Shown piece by piece: positions 43,684 through 53,376 of a stretch of DNA of 64,000 nt (the stretch's first letter is position 1; the number at the start of each line of letters is the position of its first letter). The position numbers and the translations under genes were made by a program. A model generated the notes under the pieces. That model was not told the DNA's origin. It ran no database searches and saw only the letters and a program-made list of their open reading frames with translations. This DNA comes from an uncultured Bacteroidales bacterium (GTDB lineage Bacteria > Bacteroidota > Bacteroidia > Bacteroidales > UBA11471), in NCBI GenBank assembly GCA_947593515.1, contig CANQDQ010000001.1:1-64000 (forward strand). Reading direction: 5' to 3'.

Positions 43684-45522
43684 TTATTTTGCGACTTTCA
43701 CGGTCGTTACGCCGTTGCCGAAAAGACGTATCAGATAGATGCCTTCGGAGAGCGATGCCGCCGGAATGCGACCGTCAGCCGAAAGTGCCTGCCGGAGGAG
43801 CAGCCGCCCCATCGTGTCGTAAACTTCCGCCCGTGTGTAGCCGGTCGATTGTATGACAAAGGCATCGCCGTCGTACACGGCTTTCACCGCGTCGGGCATC
43901 GCAACCTCCACCTCATCGACACCGGCAAGGTCGGCAGCCGCACGGTCGCCCTGATAGATAAAGAAGTCGCGGGAGTAGCCTATATTGTCGGTAAGCGTTA
44001 CCTTTGCCCGCCGTCCGGCAACAAAAATGCCCTTGCTCGATGCCGTAACCTCCATCTTAAAAAAGAGACCGTCTGCTGCGGGCTGCGTAACCGTAAGCCA
44101 ATCGGCGCCTTCCGATACCTTCGCCGTAAGCGTGGATTTACCCGGCGTATCGTACCAATCTCTCAATAAGAAAGTACGGGTTTCACCGGTCGAATTGAAA
44201 TCGAGTGCATCAGATTCGAGGCGCACGGAGTCGCTGCCAACTATTCCAACTATTTCGATATACGGGGCAATCATGAATTGGTGTATATCCAGCGATGTAT
44301 TAAATTGTCGGGTTCCGACTTCTTCCCCCGATTGATTTTCATAGCTGAACACATATTGACAAAGCCGGTCTTTCGCTTCTCCCGTCGAGGGAATGTAATA
44401 CGCCGTATTCCGGGTGGAATCGGGAAAAGATTCACGGTCGTTCTGGCATAACAATGCCCATTTTTTACCGTTTTGCGGACCGGAAATCCGAACAGCAAAA
44501 GGCTCGTCGATCAGGGTAGAAAAATCTATCTCGCCATCTTCATCGGTAAGTGTTGCGCTCGCTACCCAAACCGATATATCCGACTGCACATCGCGAAACG
44601 CAGAGGATATCTCAGCTTTTATTTTTTCTCGTGTCGTCCATTGGTCGCCGTCCGCTACCATCCACTCTACCGTGAATCTCCCTTCCGACAAGTCTTCTTT
44701 TGCCGGAGCAACCATATAAAACGTCGTAGAAAAGAGTACGACTCCGCCGCCGGCAGGAGCCTCGAACACTTCCAAATAACCGGGTTTATTTGCAGCATCA
44801 TACCCGAAAAGGAAAGGTCCGTCCCATGAATTACCCAGATTGATCATGGAGGTATTTTCCAACGAAGCGGCATCGACATCGACATTATATATAGCAGCCG
44901 AAAGTGCGGTCGTAATCATGCCGGCATGAACCTTTCCTGCATCATCGACATAACGTCCCATCTGATAAGAGGAGTCTGCCGTTCCGAGCGTGGCGGTGAG
45001 TGTCGGCATTTCGAGATAATAGGGTGTATCGCTTCGATAATAGGGTCGAATCATGACGGTATCGGCATTCAACTGATTGCCGTAAAAATCCCATGTAAGA
45101 ACGTCGGCTTCGGGAGTACGATTGAAAAAAGAAAGGTCGCGATCGAGATAACCGAGAATACCTCTCTCCGACAAAATCGTGTCGTTTTTTTCGGTTACGC
45201 CCAACGGATAACCGGGCACCAGATGATAATAGCCGGAGGAATGGGTATAATAGGTTCCGGGCTTGACTGCGCGACTTTCGGCGGCAGCAACGGCTTCCGA
45301 CACCGTCGTGTAAACGCGCTGCGACGACGTGCGTACGCTTTCCAACCGGCGCACGGGCGTAAGGGCGGGAAGCGATTGCAGACGCTGCTTAGCCGACAAC
45401 ACGGTCGAGGTTGCGACTTTCTGCGCCGAAAGCGGTCGGTTGTCGGTCAGCGATTGGGCGGCTGCCGAAAGCGTCATGCCGGCGCAGAGAATGAAGAGAA
45501 TGTTCCTTGCAGATATTTTCAT
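43684..45522 (-). CDS. Secreted protein with T9SS-type C-terminal tail (612 residues)
   Basis: A 612-residue exported protein: signal peptide (to about residue 22, SAAAQ), a long mostly beta body without a recognisable catalytic motif, and a C-terminal tail (about 535-612). The tail carries VYDTMGRLLLRQ...LSEGIYLIRLFGNGVTTVKVAK, matching type A sorting tails of the type IX secretion system. A beta-sandwich-like stretch precedes it (TAKVSEGADWLTVTQPAADG, similar to BACON/Ig-like modules). It is last in the TlpA-barrel-Omp28-cargo operon. Function unknown. Confidence 0.78.
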   Translation of the reverse strand: MKISARNILFILCAGMTLSAAAQSLTDNRPLSAQKVATSTVLSAKQRLQSLPALTPVRRLESVRTSSQRVYTTVSEAVAAAESRAVKPGTYYTHSSGYYHLVPGYPLGVTEKNDTILSERGILGYLDRDLSFFNRTPEADVLTWDFYGNQLNADTVMIRPYYRSDTPYYLEMPTLTATLGTADSSYQMGRYVDDAGKVHAGMITTALSAAIYNVDVDAASLENTSMINLGNSWDGPFLFGYDAANKPGYLEVFEAPAGGGVVLFSTTFYMVAPAKEDLSEGRFTVEWMVADGDQWTTREKIKAEISSAFRDVQSDISVWVASATLTDEDGEIDFSTLIDEPFAVRISGPQNGKKWALLCQNDRESFPDSTRNTAYYIPSTGEAKDRLCQYVFSYENQSGEEVGTRQFNTSLDIHQFMIAPYIEIVGIVGSDSVRLESDALDFNSTGETRTFLLRDWYDTPGKSTLTAKVSEGADWLTVTQPAADGLFFKMEVTASSKGIFVAGRRAKVTLTDNIGYSRDFFIYQGDRAAADLAGVDEVEVAMPDAVKAVYDGDAFVIQSTGYTRAEVYDTMGRLLLRQALSADGRIPAASLSEGIYLIRLFGNGVTTVKVAK

Positions 45523-45546
45523 AAGGACTGATATTGAAGGGTTTTG

Positions 45547-46296
45547 TTATTTGACAATGATTTTTCCGTAAGCCGATACGCCGCCTTGCAGTCTGTATAT
45601 GTAAAGTCCGGCGGTCAGACCAGCCAGAGAAACGGTGCCTTCGCTGCCGGAAAGATGCTGCGCCAATGCCTGTACGCCGCCGATGGAATAGAGCGACAGC
45701 TCTGCGCTTTCGCACGGGAGGGAATAGACAAGCGTTCCGGCTTCGGCACGTACGACAGGCGATGCCGCCGTTACTTCATCGACGCTGCCAAGAGCCGGGT
45801 CGCTGGTCATGACCAGCGTAAAACTGATTTTGGAAGCCTCGTTTCCTTCGTACCATGCCGATACTTCCGCCTTTACGGTAATAACCGTTCCGAAAGGAAT
45901 AATCTGACCATTTCCCTCGCCCATATATTCTATCCTCATATCCACAGGCGTATCGGCAGAAAGTTTCGCGTTATTCGATTTCAAAACCGTCCATTCGTTA
46001 TTCTCTCCGGCATTTACACAACCGCCCTCCCATACACAAATTCCTACTGAATGCTGATCCAGCGACTTCAAGGTAACATGTACTGTCCCCACTTCGGAAT
46101 CGGCGCTGCTCGTCAAAGTTATAGCCGGTTCCAAAGACAGTTGCTTACCATATTCGGCAATCGTTTCATTATAACGGGAAGATACGACTTCGCTGCCGTT
46201 TTCTATCGGCTGACCTTCGTTATAGAAGGTCAGGGTTTGCGCCTTTCCGAGCATTGCTCCGGAAAGCAAAAAGACAAAGAGTAATGATTTTTTCAT
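45547..46296 (-). CDS. Secreted protein with T9SS-type C-terminal tail (249 residues)
   Basis: A 249-residue exported protein with a signal peptide (ending GKAQ at about 20) and one beta-rich domain (about 20-165; NNEWTVLKSNNAKLSADTPV). The sorting tail (about 180-249) reads LYSIGGVQALAQ...LTAGLYIYRLQGGVSAYGKIIVK. The body has one Cys pair (C89 and C94 by my count, in CVWEGGC). Proteins of this shape usually sit beside Omp28-like lipoproteins, as here (3-base gap). Confidence 0.78.
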   Translation of the reverse strand: MKKSLLFVFLLSGAMLGKAQTLTFYNEGQPIENGSEVVSSRYNETIAEYGKQLSLEPAITLTSSADSEVGTVHVTLKSLDQHSVGICVWEGGCVNAGENNEWTVLKSNNAKLSADTPVDMRIEYMGEGNGQIIPFGTVITVKAEVSAWYEGNEASKISFTLVMTSDPALGSVDEVTAASPVVRAEAGTLVYSLPCESAELSLYSIGGVQALAQHLSGSEGTVSLAGLTAGLYIYRLQGGVSAYGKIIVK

Positions 46297-46299
46297 ACG

Positions 46300-47118
46300 C
46301 TATTTTGTTTTTATTATTTCCGTATTCATCGGGGCAAGCGGCGCTTTTGCCGCCTGCACCACTCCGCCGTCGTTGTAAACGAATGCGACGATGGCAAGAT
46401 TTTCTCTCGCCCAATTTTTTTTGATGGGCAGGGCATAGTCGGCGTGGCGATACACATTGGCTTCGAGCGACACCTCCTCGCCCCACGTACCGTTCACCGA
46501 CGCGCGATATACATGATTGTGTTCGTAATCCATAATATCGCCTTTTTCCACATCTCTTTGATAGGCGATAATATGGTTTTCGATGACCCACACCTGCAAC
46601 TTGCCCGCTATGTCGCCGGCGGGACGCAGGGTTACGGCGATGGATAGGCTGTCGCCGGCTATCTCACTCGCCGTCAAATCGATATCGAGGTCTGTTTCCT
46701 GTTCGAGCGCCTTGCGCACCAAAGCCGACCATTCCGCCGTATTGCTGCTCGCCGGAGATACGCGGTCGATCAACCCTGAAGGATAACTCGGGATATTCCA
46801 ATACTCGGCATATTCGTTGCCTTCGGGCTGCATCAATCCCACGAAATTAGGATTATCACTTTCCGGTACACCATAAACGCCGGCATGAATGGCAACGGCA
46901 ATGACGAGGGAATCGCCATACAGATGTTCCAAATTGTCAATCACTTCATGAGCATCGGGACAATTGACGCAAAACTGTCCCGTAAAGTCTTCGAGCAACA
47001 CGGCACGGGCAGGCGCCACTTCGTCCATCGGCAGGTAGCGGTCGCTCTCCGCCACTTCGTCACAGGCGGCAAAGGGCAGGAACAGAAAGCCGAGCAAGAG
47101 GATATATAATTTTTTCAT
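46300..47118 (-). CDS. Omp28-related lipoprotein with thioredoxin-like CxxC
   Basis: A 272-residue lipoprotein (leader to Cys19, LPFAAC). Residues 38-165 resemble the Omp28 domain, a thioredoxin-fold variant: LLEDFTGQFCVNCPDAHEVI with C50-x2-C53, then VIAVAIHAGVYG and YPSGLIDR. A beta domain follows (about 165-272). The CVNC pair could be redox active at the cell surface or in the periplasm. It lies between the barrel gene (5 bases) and the small T9SS-type cargo gene (3 bases). Confidence 0.85.
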   Translation of the reverse strand: MKKLYILLLGFLFLPFAACDEVAESDRYLPMDEVAPARAVLLEDFTGQFCVNCPDAHEVIDNLEHLYGDSLVIAVAIHAGVYGVPESDNPNFVGLMQPEGNEYAEYWNIPSYPSGLIDRVSPASSNTAEWSALVRKALEQETDLDIDLTASEIAGDSLSIAVTLRPAGDIAGKLQVWVIENHIIAYQRDVEKGDIMDYEHNHVYRASVNGTWGEEVSLEANVYRHADYALPIKKNWARENLAIVAFVYNDGGVVQAAKAPLAPMNTEIIKTK

Positions 47119-47123
47119 GCCTT

Positions 47124-48779
47124 TCAGAATGTGAAGTTATACGACAGTTGCACGCCCCGACTGGCAGGTACGTAACGACAGACACCGCCGGAACAGTTGT
47201 AGCCGGCGCGGGTGCGACCGTAGCCCGCCATCAGGCGGTGCGCCTTGTAATTGAAGGTAACAGACCCCATGTAATAGTGCAAATCGGTTTCACCGACGTT
47301 CCACATATCGCTCACCGTAAACATGAAGTAAGGCAGAACGGACAGCTCGAACAGAGCATACGCCCAATCACCGTCGTCCTGCCGTGTCGCCAAGTATTGC
47401 AGCTCGCCCCGCAGGGTGAAGCGGTTGTTGAAACGGTATTTGCCTTCGACGATGGCGATGTTGGTGTGCACCGTACCGCCGTGCCCTTCGACGACGGTTT
47501 GGTTGTATGCCTGATTCATATACATCAAATTGAGCTTGAACGCGTTGGTGATTTTCTTTTCCAACTGCACATTGATGTCTTGATAGTAGCGTTCGCCCAT
47601 ACGGAAGAAAGAGGTCGTATATCCGTCGGTGCCGTAGAACGAACCCATTTCGGCGGCGACGGGCGTTTTCTGCAATCCGCGTATGTGGCTGATGTTCAAA
47701 GATAGTTTCGTGCCGTACTTGCCGCCCAATGCGGTGTGGCGTTTGAAGGTGTAACTAAATTCGCCCTGAAACGCCCATTCGCCGTCGGCAGCCTGCGTGG
47801 CATAGGGATAGAGGGCAGCCAAAGCGTAGGTGTGTTGGTAGGCAAAGGCTGGCATATTGTTGATGAACGCCGAAGTACCGTTCATCGAACGGCGGCTGCG
47901 GTACGACATATTTTCACTGCGTTTCAACTGCACCAGCGCGCTGATGCCTCTTTGCGAATACGACGCCGAGAGCATGAGGGCATTTCCGCGCCGATAGATG
48001 TAATCGTTGTCGAACGAGGGATCTTGGCTTTTCCACGCATATTCGGCGAAAAAGCTGTAATTACCTTTCTGGAAACGCGTGCGCACGTCGAAGGCATTTA
48101 CATACAGAGGCAGATTCAGACGGTAGTTGGTGCCGGGAATGATGATGTCTTCGTCGGTTTCGTGCTTCATGACGTAAGAGCCGCCCACCGAGAAGGTGAT
48201 GTTCTTCGCCTGCATGGCGCTGCTGTACCGGTCGATGTTTACTTCGGCATCGGCGCCGGTTACCCACGAGTCGGCGCTCCAATCCCAATAGCGGCGCTGC
48301 ATACCGCTCAATACTTTGAGCTGCAATCCTTTCACGCCCGTTACGTTCACCCGCGCGCCGATCAGGGAGTTGTCGATACCCAGACTGCGCTCCTCGTAGG
48401 TGCGGAAAATGAATCCGCTGCCGAACTGGTCGTAAAAGTTTCCGACGGTAATATCCAACGGTTTCAATTTTCCTTTGACGTAGATATTGGGGACGCCCCA
48501 GCCTTTGAAGTCGGGCTCGAAACCGGGCAGCGGAAATTCCGTAAATTCAAAGCGCAAGCCGGCATCGACGTAGCGCGACATCAATCCGAGATCGGCATAA
48601 GTATTAGTCAATCCCCATTCGTCGTAATGCCCCGTGCCGATGTTGTCGTCTTCTTCGGGAAAGAGCACATCGCTCTGAATGTTTCCGTGAAAAGCGACTT
48701 TGCGACCGGTTTCCTGTGCCTGCAACGCCATTGAAAACAAAAGCGCGGACAACAGGATTACAGGTGTGTATGATTTCAT
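47124..48779 (-). CDS. Outer membrane beta-barrel protein of DUF6029 type
   Basis: A 551-residue protein with a signal peptide (ending LQAQ, about 22) and beta-barrel strands throughout, closing in aromatic LSYNFTF. It lacks a plug domain or TonB box. The family name is from memory of similar proteins next to Omp28/TlpA genes in Bacteroidota and should be checked. The ATG overlaps the TlpA stop by one base (TAATG). It may be the channel or docking partner for the redox lipoproteins encoded around it. Confidence 0.72.
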   Translation of the reverse strand: MKSYTPVILLSALLFSMALQAQETGRKVAFHGNIQSDVLFPEEDDNIGTGHYDEWGLTNTYADLGLMSRYVDAGLRFEFTEFPLPGFEPDFKGWGVPNIYVKGKLKPLDITVGNFYDQFGSGFIFRTYEERSLGIDNSLIGARVNVTGVKGLQLKVLSGMQRRYWDWSADSWVTGADAEVNIDRYSSAMQAKNITFSVGGSYVMKHETDEDIIIPGTNYRLNLPLYVNAFDVRTRFQKGNYSFFAEYAWKSQDPSFDNDYIYRRGNALMLSASYSQRGISALVQLKRSENMSYRSRRSMNGTSAFINNMPAFAYQHTYALAALYPYATQAADGEWAFQGEFSYTFKRHTALGGKYGTKLSLNISHIRGLQKTPVAAEMGSFYGTDGYTTSFFRMGERYYQDINVQLEKKITNAFKLNLMYMNQAYNQTVVEGHGGTVHTNIAIVEGKYRFNNRFTLRGELQYLATRQDDGDWAYALFELSVLPYFMFTVSDMWNVGETDLHYYMGSVTFNYKAHRLMAGYGRTRAGYNCSGGVCRYVPASRGVQLSYNFTF

Positions 48780-49294
48780 TATTTTTTCTTGTTCTTGTTT
48801 TTCGGAGCGGCAGTCAATTCCCGCACTTTCTCTATCAGGTGGCTTTCGGCGCCGTCGGTGTATCCGCTGCGCGACTCGGCGATATTACCGTCGCCGTCGA
48901 TGATGAACACATGAGGTATCATCTGCACGCCCATGGCGCGGCGAAATTCGCTGTTGGGGTCGAGCAGCACTTCATACTCCCACCCCTCGCCATCGACCAA
49001 AGGTTTCACCTTATTTATATTTTGAGCCTCGTCGATGGATATGGCAACGACTTTTACGCCCGTTTCGTCCTGCCAATCGGCATACTGCTCGTGAATGGCT
49101 TTCAGCTCGCGGTTGCAGGGTTTGCACCATGTGGCAAAAAAACTGATTATAAACGGTTTTCCGTCATTGTTCAATGCCGACGTGTTTACCACCTTTCCGT
49201 CCAAACTCCGCAACTGCACGGAGGGAAGTTGGGCATGAGCACTTAATCCGATGAAAAACAGGAATATGGCTATTACGTTCAAGGTCTTCTTCAT
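48779..49294 (-). CDS. TlpA-family periplasmic thioredoxin
   Basis: A 171-residue thioredoxin-like protein. I chose the ATG at 49294 (MKKTLNVIAIFLFFIGLSAHAQ, a signal peptide) over an upstream in-frame start. The active site WCKPC (C57 and C60) sits in SFFATWCKPCNRELKAI. A cis-Pro loop (MIPHVFIID) and a Lys-rich tail follow. It is first in a five-gene operon and would supply or shuffle disulfides for the exported Cys-bearing proteins encoded downstream. A TATTTTTG -7 element at 49325-49318 is a possible promoter. Confidence 0.9.
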   Translation of the reverse strand: MKKTLNVIAIFLFFIGLSAHAQLPSVQLRSLDGKVVNTSALNNDGKPFIISFFATWCKPCNRELKAIHEQYADWQDETGVKVVAISIDEAQNINKVKPLVDGEGWEYEVLLDPNSEFRRAMGVQMIPHVFIIDGDGNIAESRSGYTDGAESHLIEKVRELTAAPKNKNKKK

Positions 49295-49365
49295 AGTTCC
49301 GCATTTAAGTTGTCGGGCAAAAATACAATAAAAAAACAATATTCCTACATTTTTATGGAAAAATC

Positions 49366-49397
49366 TTTGTGGAAGTTTATTTTTTTACATATCTTTG
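49366..49397 (+). promoter_or_regulatory. Promoter of the large secreted protein and perhaps the SusCD operon
   Basis: TTTG (49366-49369), a 20-base spacer and TATCTTTG (49390-49397) match the Bacteroides consensus perfectly. The ATG at 49434 is 36 bases downstream. The divergent TlpA promoter lies within the same 140-base region. Confidence 0.7.
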
Positions 49398-49433
49398 TCT
49401 CGGTAATAAAAACATCTCTATATCCCTATTTAC

Positions 49434-52400
49434 ATGAAAACTTCAAAAATAAGGAATGTTTTCCTAACCTTTGCTATGAACTTTCTTTTGTGCATACCGA
49501 TGAATATTTATGCACAAACAGGCACAGCCAAAATTTTCAAGCCTATATTGGGAAACGGTGGACATATCTACGGTATGTCCGACAACGGTTTATGGGCTGT
49601 ATCGCACAAAACCAACGATGCCGACGCCACGTTGGACGCCGTTCCGACCTTGATAAATGTAACGACGGGCGAAGAAACCGCCCTGCTCTCATCTGCCGAA
49701 GAGAGTACTATACCCGGTTGCGGCGCATACGACGTAACCGACGATGCCTCCATCGTAGCGGGCAACCACAACGGACTGCCCGCCGTATGGCTGCGCAACA
49801 GCAACGAATGGCGGCACCTGCCGACTCCCGAAGGGTGGAGCAGCGGAAACGTAAACAGCATAACTCCCGACGGAAAATTTGCCGTAGGTACGTGTTCAAA
49901 GCTCGATGTATTTTATGAAACGCCTGTTTTATGGGATTTGAGCAACGACGGAGCAATAGTGGAAACTCCCGACATTCCCATTTACGATATGCAGAACGAA
50001 GACAACCATCAAAACCGATTCATAGGCATTTCGCCCGACGGGAACAAAATCTTAGGGTGTCTGTCATTCAGTTATCTCGAGCCTCCCTCCATGGTTTATT
50101 ATATTTACGATCGCACGACGAAGACATTCGACCCGATAGGTTTCACCCGTACCATAACGGGAAACGACACCGTATGGACCCCCAAACAAGAGGGTATTCA
50201 CTTCATCAGCGAAGCTGCAATGGGAGCCGGAGGAAAATATGTTTCCGGTATCGCCTATATGGTAAAAGAGCGGAGTACCACCGATTTTCCGACAGAATAT
50301 AAGGCAAGCTATATATATAATGTGGAAACCGGCGAATTTACGATTTACGACGAAGAGTCGACGGATATGGTATCGCACGCCGTCGATACGCTCGGGCATT
50401 GCATTGCCGCGACACCGTCGGATAACCCCCTACGCAATTGGAGCGTGCGTATAGGCAATTATTGGTATGACATTTACCAGATTCTGAAACAACGCTATGG
50501 CATCGACTTCTATGCCGCAACGGGATTTGAAAATACGGGCACGGTAATCGCCACCAACCTCGACGGAACGGTACTCGCAGCATTTACCGACCCCATAGAG
50601 AAGTCTGCAAGTTATATACTGACACTGCCGGAGCCGATAGAGGAAGCCGCCGAAAGCGTCGATTTGCTTGCCGGTTATACGGCGACACCGACAGACGGAG
50701 CGGAAATATCGGTCTTGTCGCAAATAAAAATCCGTTTCGACAGAGACATCGAGGTGGTCGGAGATAACGACGCCGCGATATTGAAAAATGCGGCGGGAGA
50801 AACGGTAAGAAATTCACTCAAATTCCAATTGCCAACAGGTTCCATGCGGGAAGTTCTTATCGGCTTCCGTTCGACCGCACTGAACAAAGGCGAGAAATAT
50901 ACCGTAACCATACCTGCCGGCGCAATAACCCTGCCAGGCGATGCTTCACACAAGAACAGAGAAATAAATGTGAATTATACGGGACGTGCCAACGAACCCG
51001 TTTCCGTCGTTTCGGTAAGTCCTACCGAAAATACTTCGCTGGCGCAACTCAACATAAGCACCAGCCCCGTCATCGTTACGTTCAACACCAACATCGCTGT
51101 AACCGACAGCGCTTCGGCAACGCTTTATCAGGAAGCCGACGGCGGCGGCATATCGCTATGCCGCCTGACCGTAGCCAAAGGCGACAGCGCGTTGGCACAC
51201 CGAATCGCCCTGTATCCGGCAACCGCCCAATATCTGTATAAAGACGTGCCCTATCGCATCGATATAAAAGCCGGCTCGATTACCGACATAAGCGGCAGTG
51301 CCACAAGCGGTAACGAAACCATATCGCTGCACTACGTCGGAGCCTACGAGCGGGAACTCGTCTATGACGACAATACGATTTTCGCCGACGATTTCAACGG
51401 CGGACTGGGAAATTTCCTGATGTACGACGGCGACCATAATACGCCGACAGACGAAATGGCAGGTTGGTCTTTTACCGAGAATATGCCGTATAGCGTAGCG
51501 TGGGACGACGACGACCCCTCCGACATATTCGCCGTGTCGCATTCGATGTACTCCCCCGCCGGAAAATCGGACGACTGGCTTTCGACGCCGCAGCTTTATC
51601 TGCCCGACGAAAAATGTTATGTAACTTTCCGGGCGCAAAGTTACCGTGCAAATTGCAACGACTCGCTGAAAGTCATCGTATATGCCTGCGACGACGTATA
51701 TAACGCTTTGACCGCCGACATCGTAAATCGGTTCAAAAAAGAGGGAAAAGTCGTCTATGCGGGCAAAGAGACTCCGGGTCGCAACGAAAATATGCTGTTC
51801 GGCGAATGGACAAGACACACCATAGAATTGTCGGAGTTTGCAGGGAAAAACGTATATATCGCATTCGTGAACGATAATGAAAACCAAAGCGCCGTCTTCA
51901 TCGAAAAGATAGAAGTGATACATGAAGTGGAATACCTCGTCTCTATTACCTCCGATGCCTCAGTGGAAAATCAAGCAAGCATCACCATCAAAGGCAGCCT
52001 GTTGGTACAGAACGAAGATGCGACCTATTCGACGCTTACCATGAAATTAAGCGACGCTTCGGGAAAACAAATCAGCGAATACCGACGCACGGGATTGGCG
52101 TTGAGCGAGGGCGATACGTGCAACTTTGAATTTCCGCAGGAATTGCCGTTGATTACCGGCATCGAAAACACATATACGATAGACATCGATATGGACGGAG
52201 ATAAAAATACCGTGAAAGGCACGGTAAAGAATTTGTTATTCACTCCGATAAAACGTGTCGTCGTGGAAGAAGGAACCGGTATGGGGTGTTCCAACTGCCC
52301 GCTCGGTTTCCGTGCTATGGATATTCTCACAGAGGCATGGGGCGAGCAACTCATACCCGTAGCCATACATACCTATATCGGCGACCCATTTGGCGGCGGA

Positions 52401-53279
52401 CTGTCGGGTTATGCCGAGTTCTTGGGATTCAGCGGCTATCCCACTGCGTCTATCAACCGATCTATCCCTTGTGCTCCGATGGTAACCTTAAATGAAACCG
52501 GAAATCTGATAAATTCGGCAGCCGACTATCAAGGTGTAGCCCCGTTGTGGTACGACGTCGTAGCGCAGGAAATGAGCATACTCGCCGATGCCGACCTCGA
52601 AATCAAGGCTTATTACGATAACGAAAACATTACTGTTCCGTGTTCTTTCCGCTTCGCGCTCGATGCCGAAAAATTAAATTACGATCTGTTCTTTGAAGTA
52701 ATAGAAGACGGATTGTCCGGTTATCAGTCAAACGCTTTCGGCGCAAAAAACGACAGATTGCTGGGAGATTGGGGCGCCGGCGGTCGCTATTCGGCAGGCA
52801 CGGTAGCGCCCTACACATTCAACGATGTGCTGCGTATGGTCGTTGGAACCTCTTTCTACGGCACGCCCGGATACGTACCGACGGAAGTAACTGCCGGAAA
52901 TACCTATACGGCAGAGGTGAAATTCCAACGTACCGAAAACATTACAGATATAAACAACTGCTCGGTGGTATGCATGATGATCGATGCCAATACGGGTCGC
53001 GTAATCAATGCCGCCAAAGCAAAATTACTCGACTATGCCGGTGTCGATGAGAGTAATGCCGACAACTTCGACGCGAAAGTGCAGACCGACGGTTCACGGA
53101 TAACCATCACGACCGACGCACCGGCACATATCGCCTTAATCGGTATCAACGGCGTACTGCTCGACAATGCCGACAGCGAGGGAGAAATAACTCTCGATGC
53201 AAAAGATTATACCGGCGTTGCCGTCATACACATAACCAATAACCGACAATCCATTATGAAAAAAATCATTCTCAAATAA
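49434..53279 (+). CDS. Giant multidomain T9SS-type cargo with embedded Omp28-like thioredoxin domain
   Basis: A 1281-residue exported protein. Domains in order: signal peptide (to about 28, IYAQ); a propeller-like region of HAF-type repeats (about 35-400, ITPDGKFAVG, ISPDGNKILG, MGAGGKYVSG); two Ig-like Big_5 domains (about 425-530 and 540-650); a jelly-roll cleaved-adhesin/choice-of-anchor domain (about 655-845, FADDFNGGLGNF); a beta domain; an Omp28-like domain with C952-x2-C955 (GMGCSNCPLGF); and a degenerate C-terminal tail (VAVIHITNNRQSIMKKIILK). The opposite-strand operon encodes a lipoprotein with a related CxxC domain, so the two units are probably linked in function. Start is clear from the promoter at 49366-49397. 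Confidence 0.82.
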   Translation: MKTSKIRNVFLTFAMNFLLCIPMNIYAQTGTAKIFKPILGNGGHIYGMSDNGLWAVSHKTNDADATLDAVPTLINVTTGEETALLSSAEESTIPGCGAYDVTDDASIVAGNHNGLPAVWLRNSNEWRHLPTPEGWSSGNVNSITPDGKFAVGTCSKLDVFYETPVLWDLSNDGAIVETPDIPIYDMQNEDNHQNRFIGISPDGNKILGCLSFSYLEPPSMVYYIYDRTTKTFDPIGFTRTITGNDTVWTPKQEGIHFISEAAMGAGGKYVSGIAYMVKERSTTDFPTEYKASYIYNVETGEFTIYDEESTDMVSHAVDTLGHCIAATPSDNPLRNWSVRIGNYWYDIYQILKQRYGIDFYAATGFENTGTVIATNLDGTVLAAFTDPIEKSASYILTLPEPIEEAAESVDLLAGYTATPTDGAEISVLSQIKIRFDRDIEVVGDNDAAILKNAAGETVRNSLKFQLPTGSMREVLIGFRSTALNKGEKYTVTIPAGAITLPGDASHKNREINVNYTGRANEPVSVVSVSPTENTSLAQLNISTSPVIVTFNTNIAVTDSASATLYQEADGGGISLCRLTVAKGDSALAHRIALYPATAQYLYKDVPYRIDIKAGSITDISGSATSGNETISLHYVGAYERELVYDDNTIFADDFNGGLGNFLMYDGDHNTPTDEMAGWSFTENMPYSVAWDDDDPSDIFAVSHSMYSPAGKSDDWLSTPQLYLPDEKCYVTFRAQSYRANCNDSLKVIVYACDDVYNALTADIVNRFKKEGKVVYAGKETPGRNENMLFGEWTRHTIELSEFAGKNVYIAFVNDNENQSAVFIEKIEVIHEVEYLVSITSDASVENQASITIKGSLLVQNEDATYSTLTMKLSDASGKQISEYRRTGLALSEGDTCNFEFPQELPLITGIENTYTIDIDMDGDKNTVKGTVKNLLFTPIKRVVVEEGTGMGCSNCPLGFRAMDILTEAWGEQLIPVAIHTYIGDPFGGGLSGYAEFLGFSGYPTASINRSIPCAPMVTLNETGNLINSAADYQGVAPLWYDVVAQEMSILADADLEIKAYYDNENITVPCSFRFALDAEKLNYDLFFEVIEDGLSGYQSNAFGAKNDRLLGDWGAGGRYSAGTVAPYTFNDVLRMVVGTSFYGTPGYVPTEVTAGNTYTAEVKFQRTENITDINNCSVVCMMIDANTGRVINAAKAKLLDYAGVDESNADNFDAKVQTDGSRITITTDAPAHIALIGINGVLLDNADSEGEITLDAKDYTGVAVIHITNNRQSIMKKIILK

Positions 53280-53287
53280 CTTATATC

Positions 53288-53317
53288 AAGAGAGCGGAAA
53301 ACGTTTTCCGCTCTCTT
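53288..53317. repeat. Perfect 30-bp palindrome between the giant cargo gene and susC
   Basis: AAGAGAGCGGAAAAC is followed at once by its exact complement, with no loop and no T run after it. It lies 8 bases past the stop at 53279. No consensus promoter is visible between it and susC (53377), so it may act as an attenuator or processing site inside one long transcript, or as a weak terminator. Confidence 0.75.
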
Positions 53318-53376
53318 AACTCGAAATGCCTAACCTAACCTATCAAAAAAATCGCTTACAAACACACAGAAAATAG

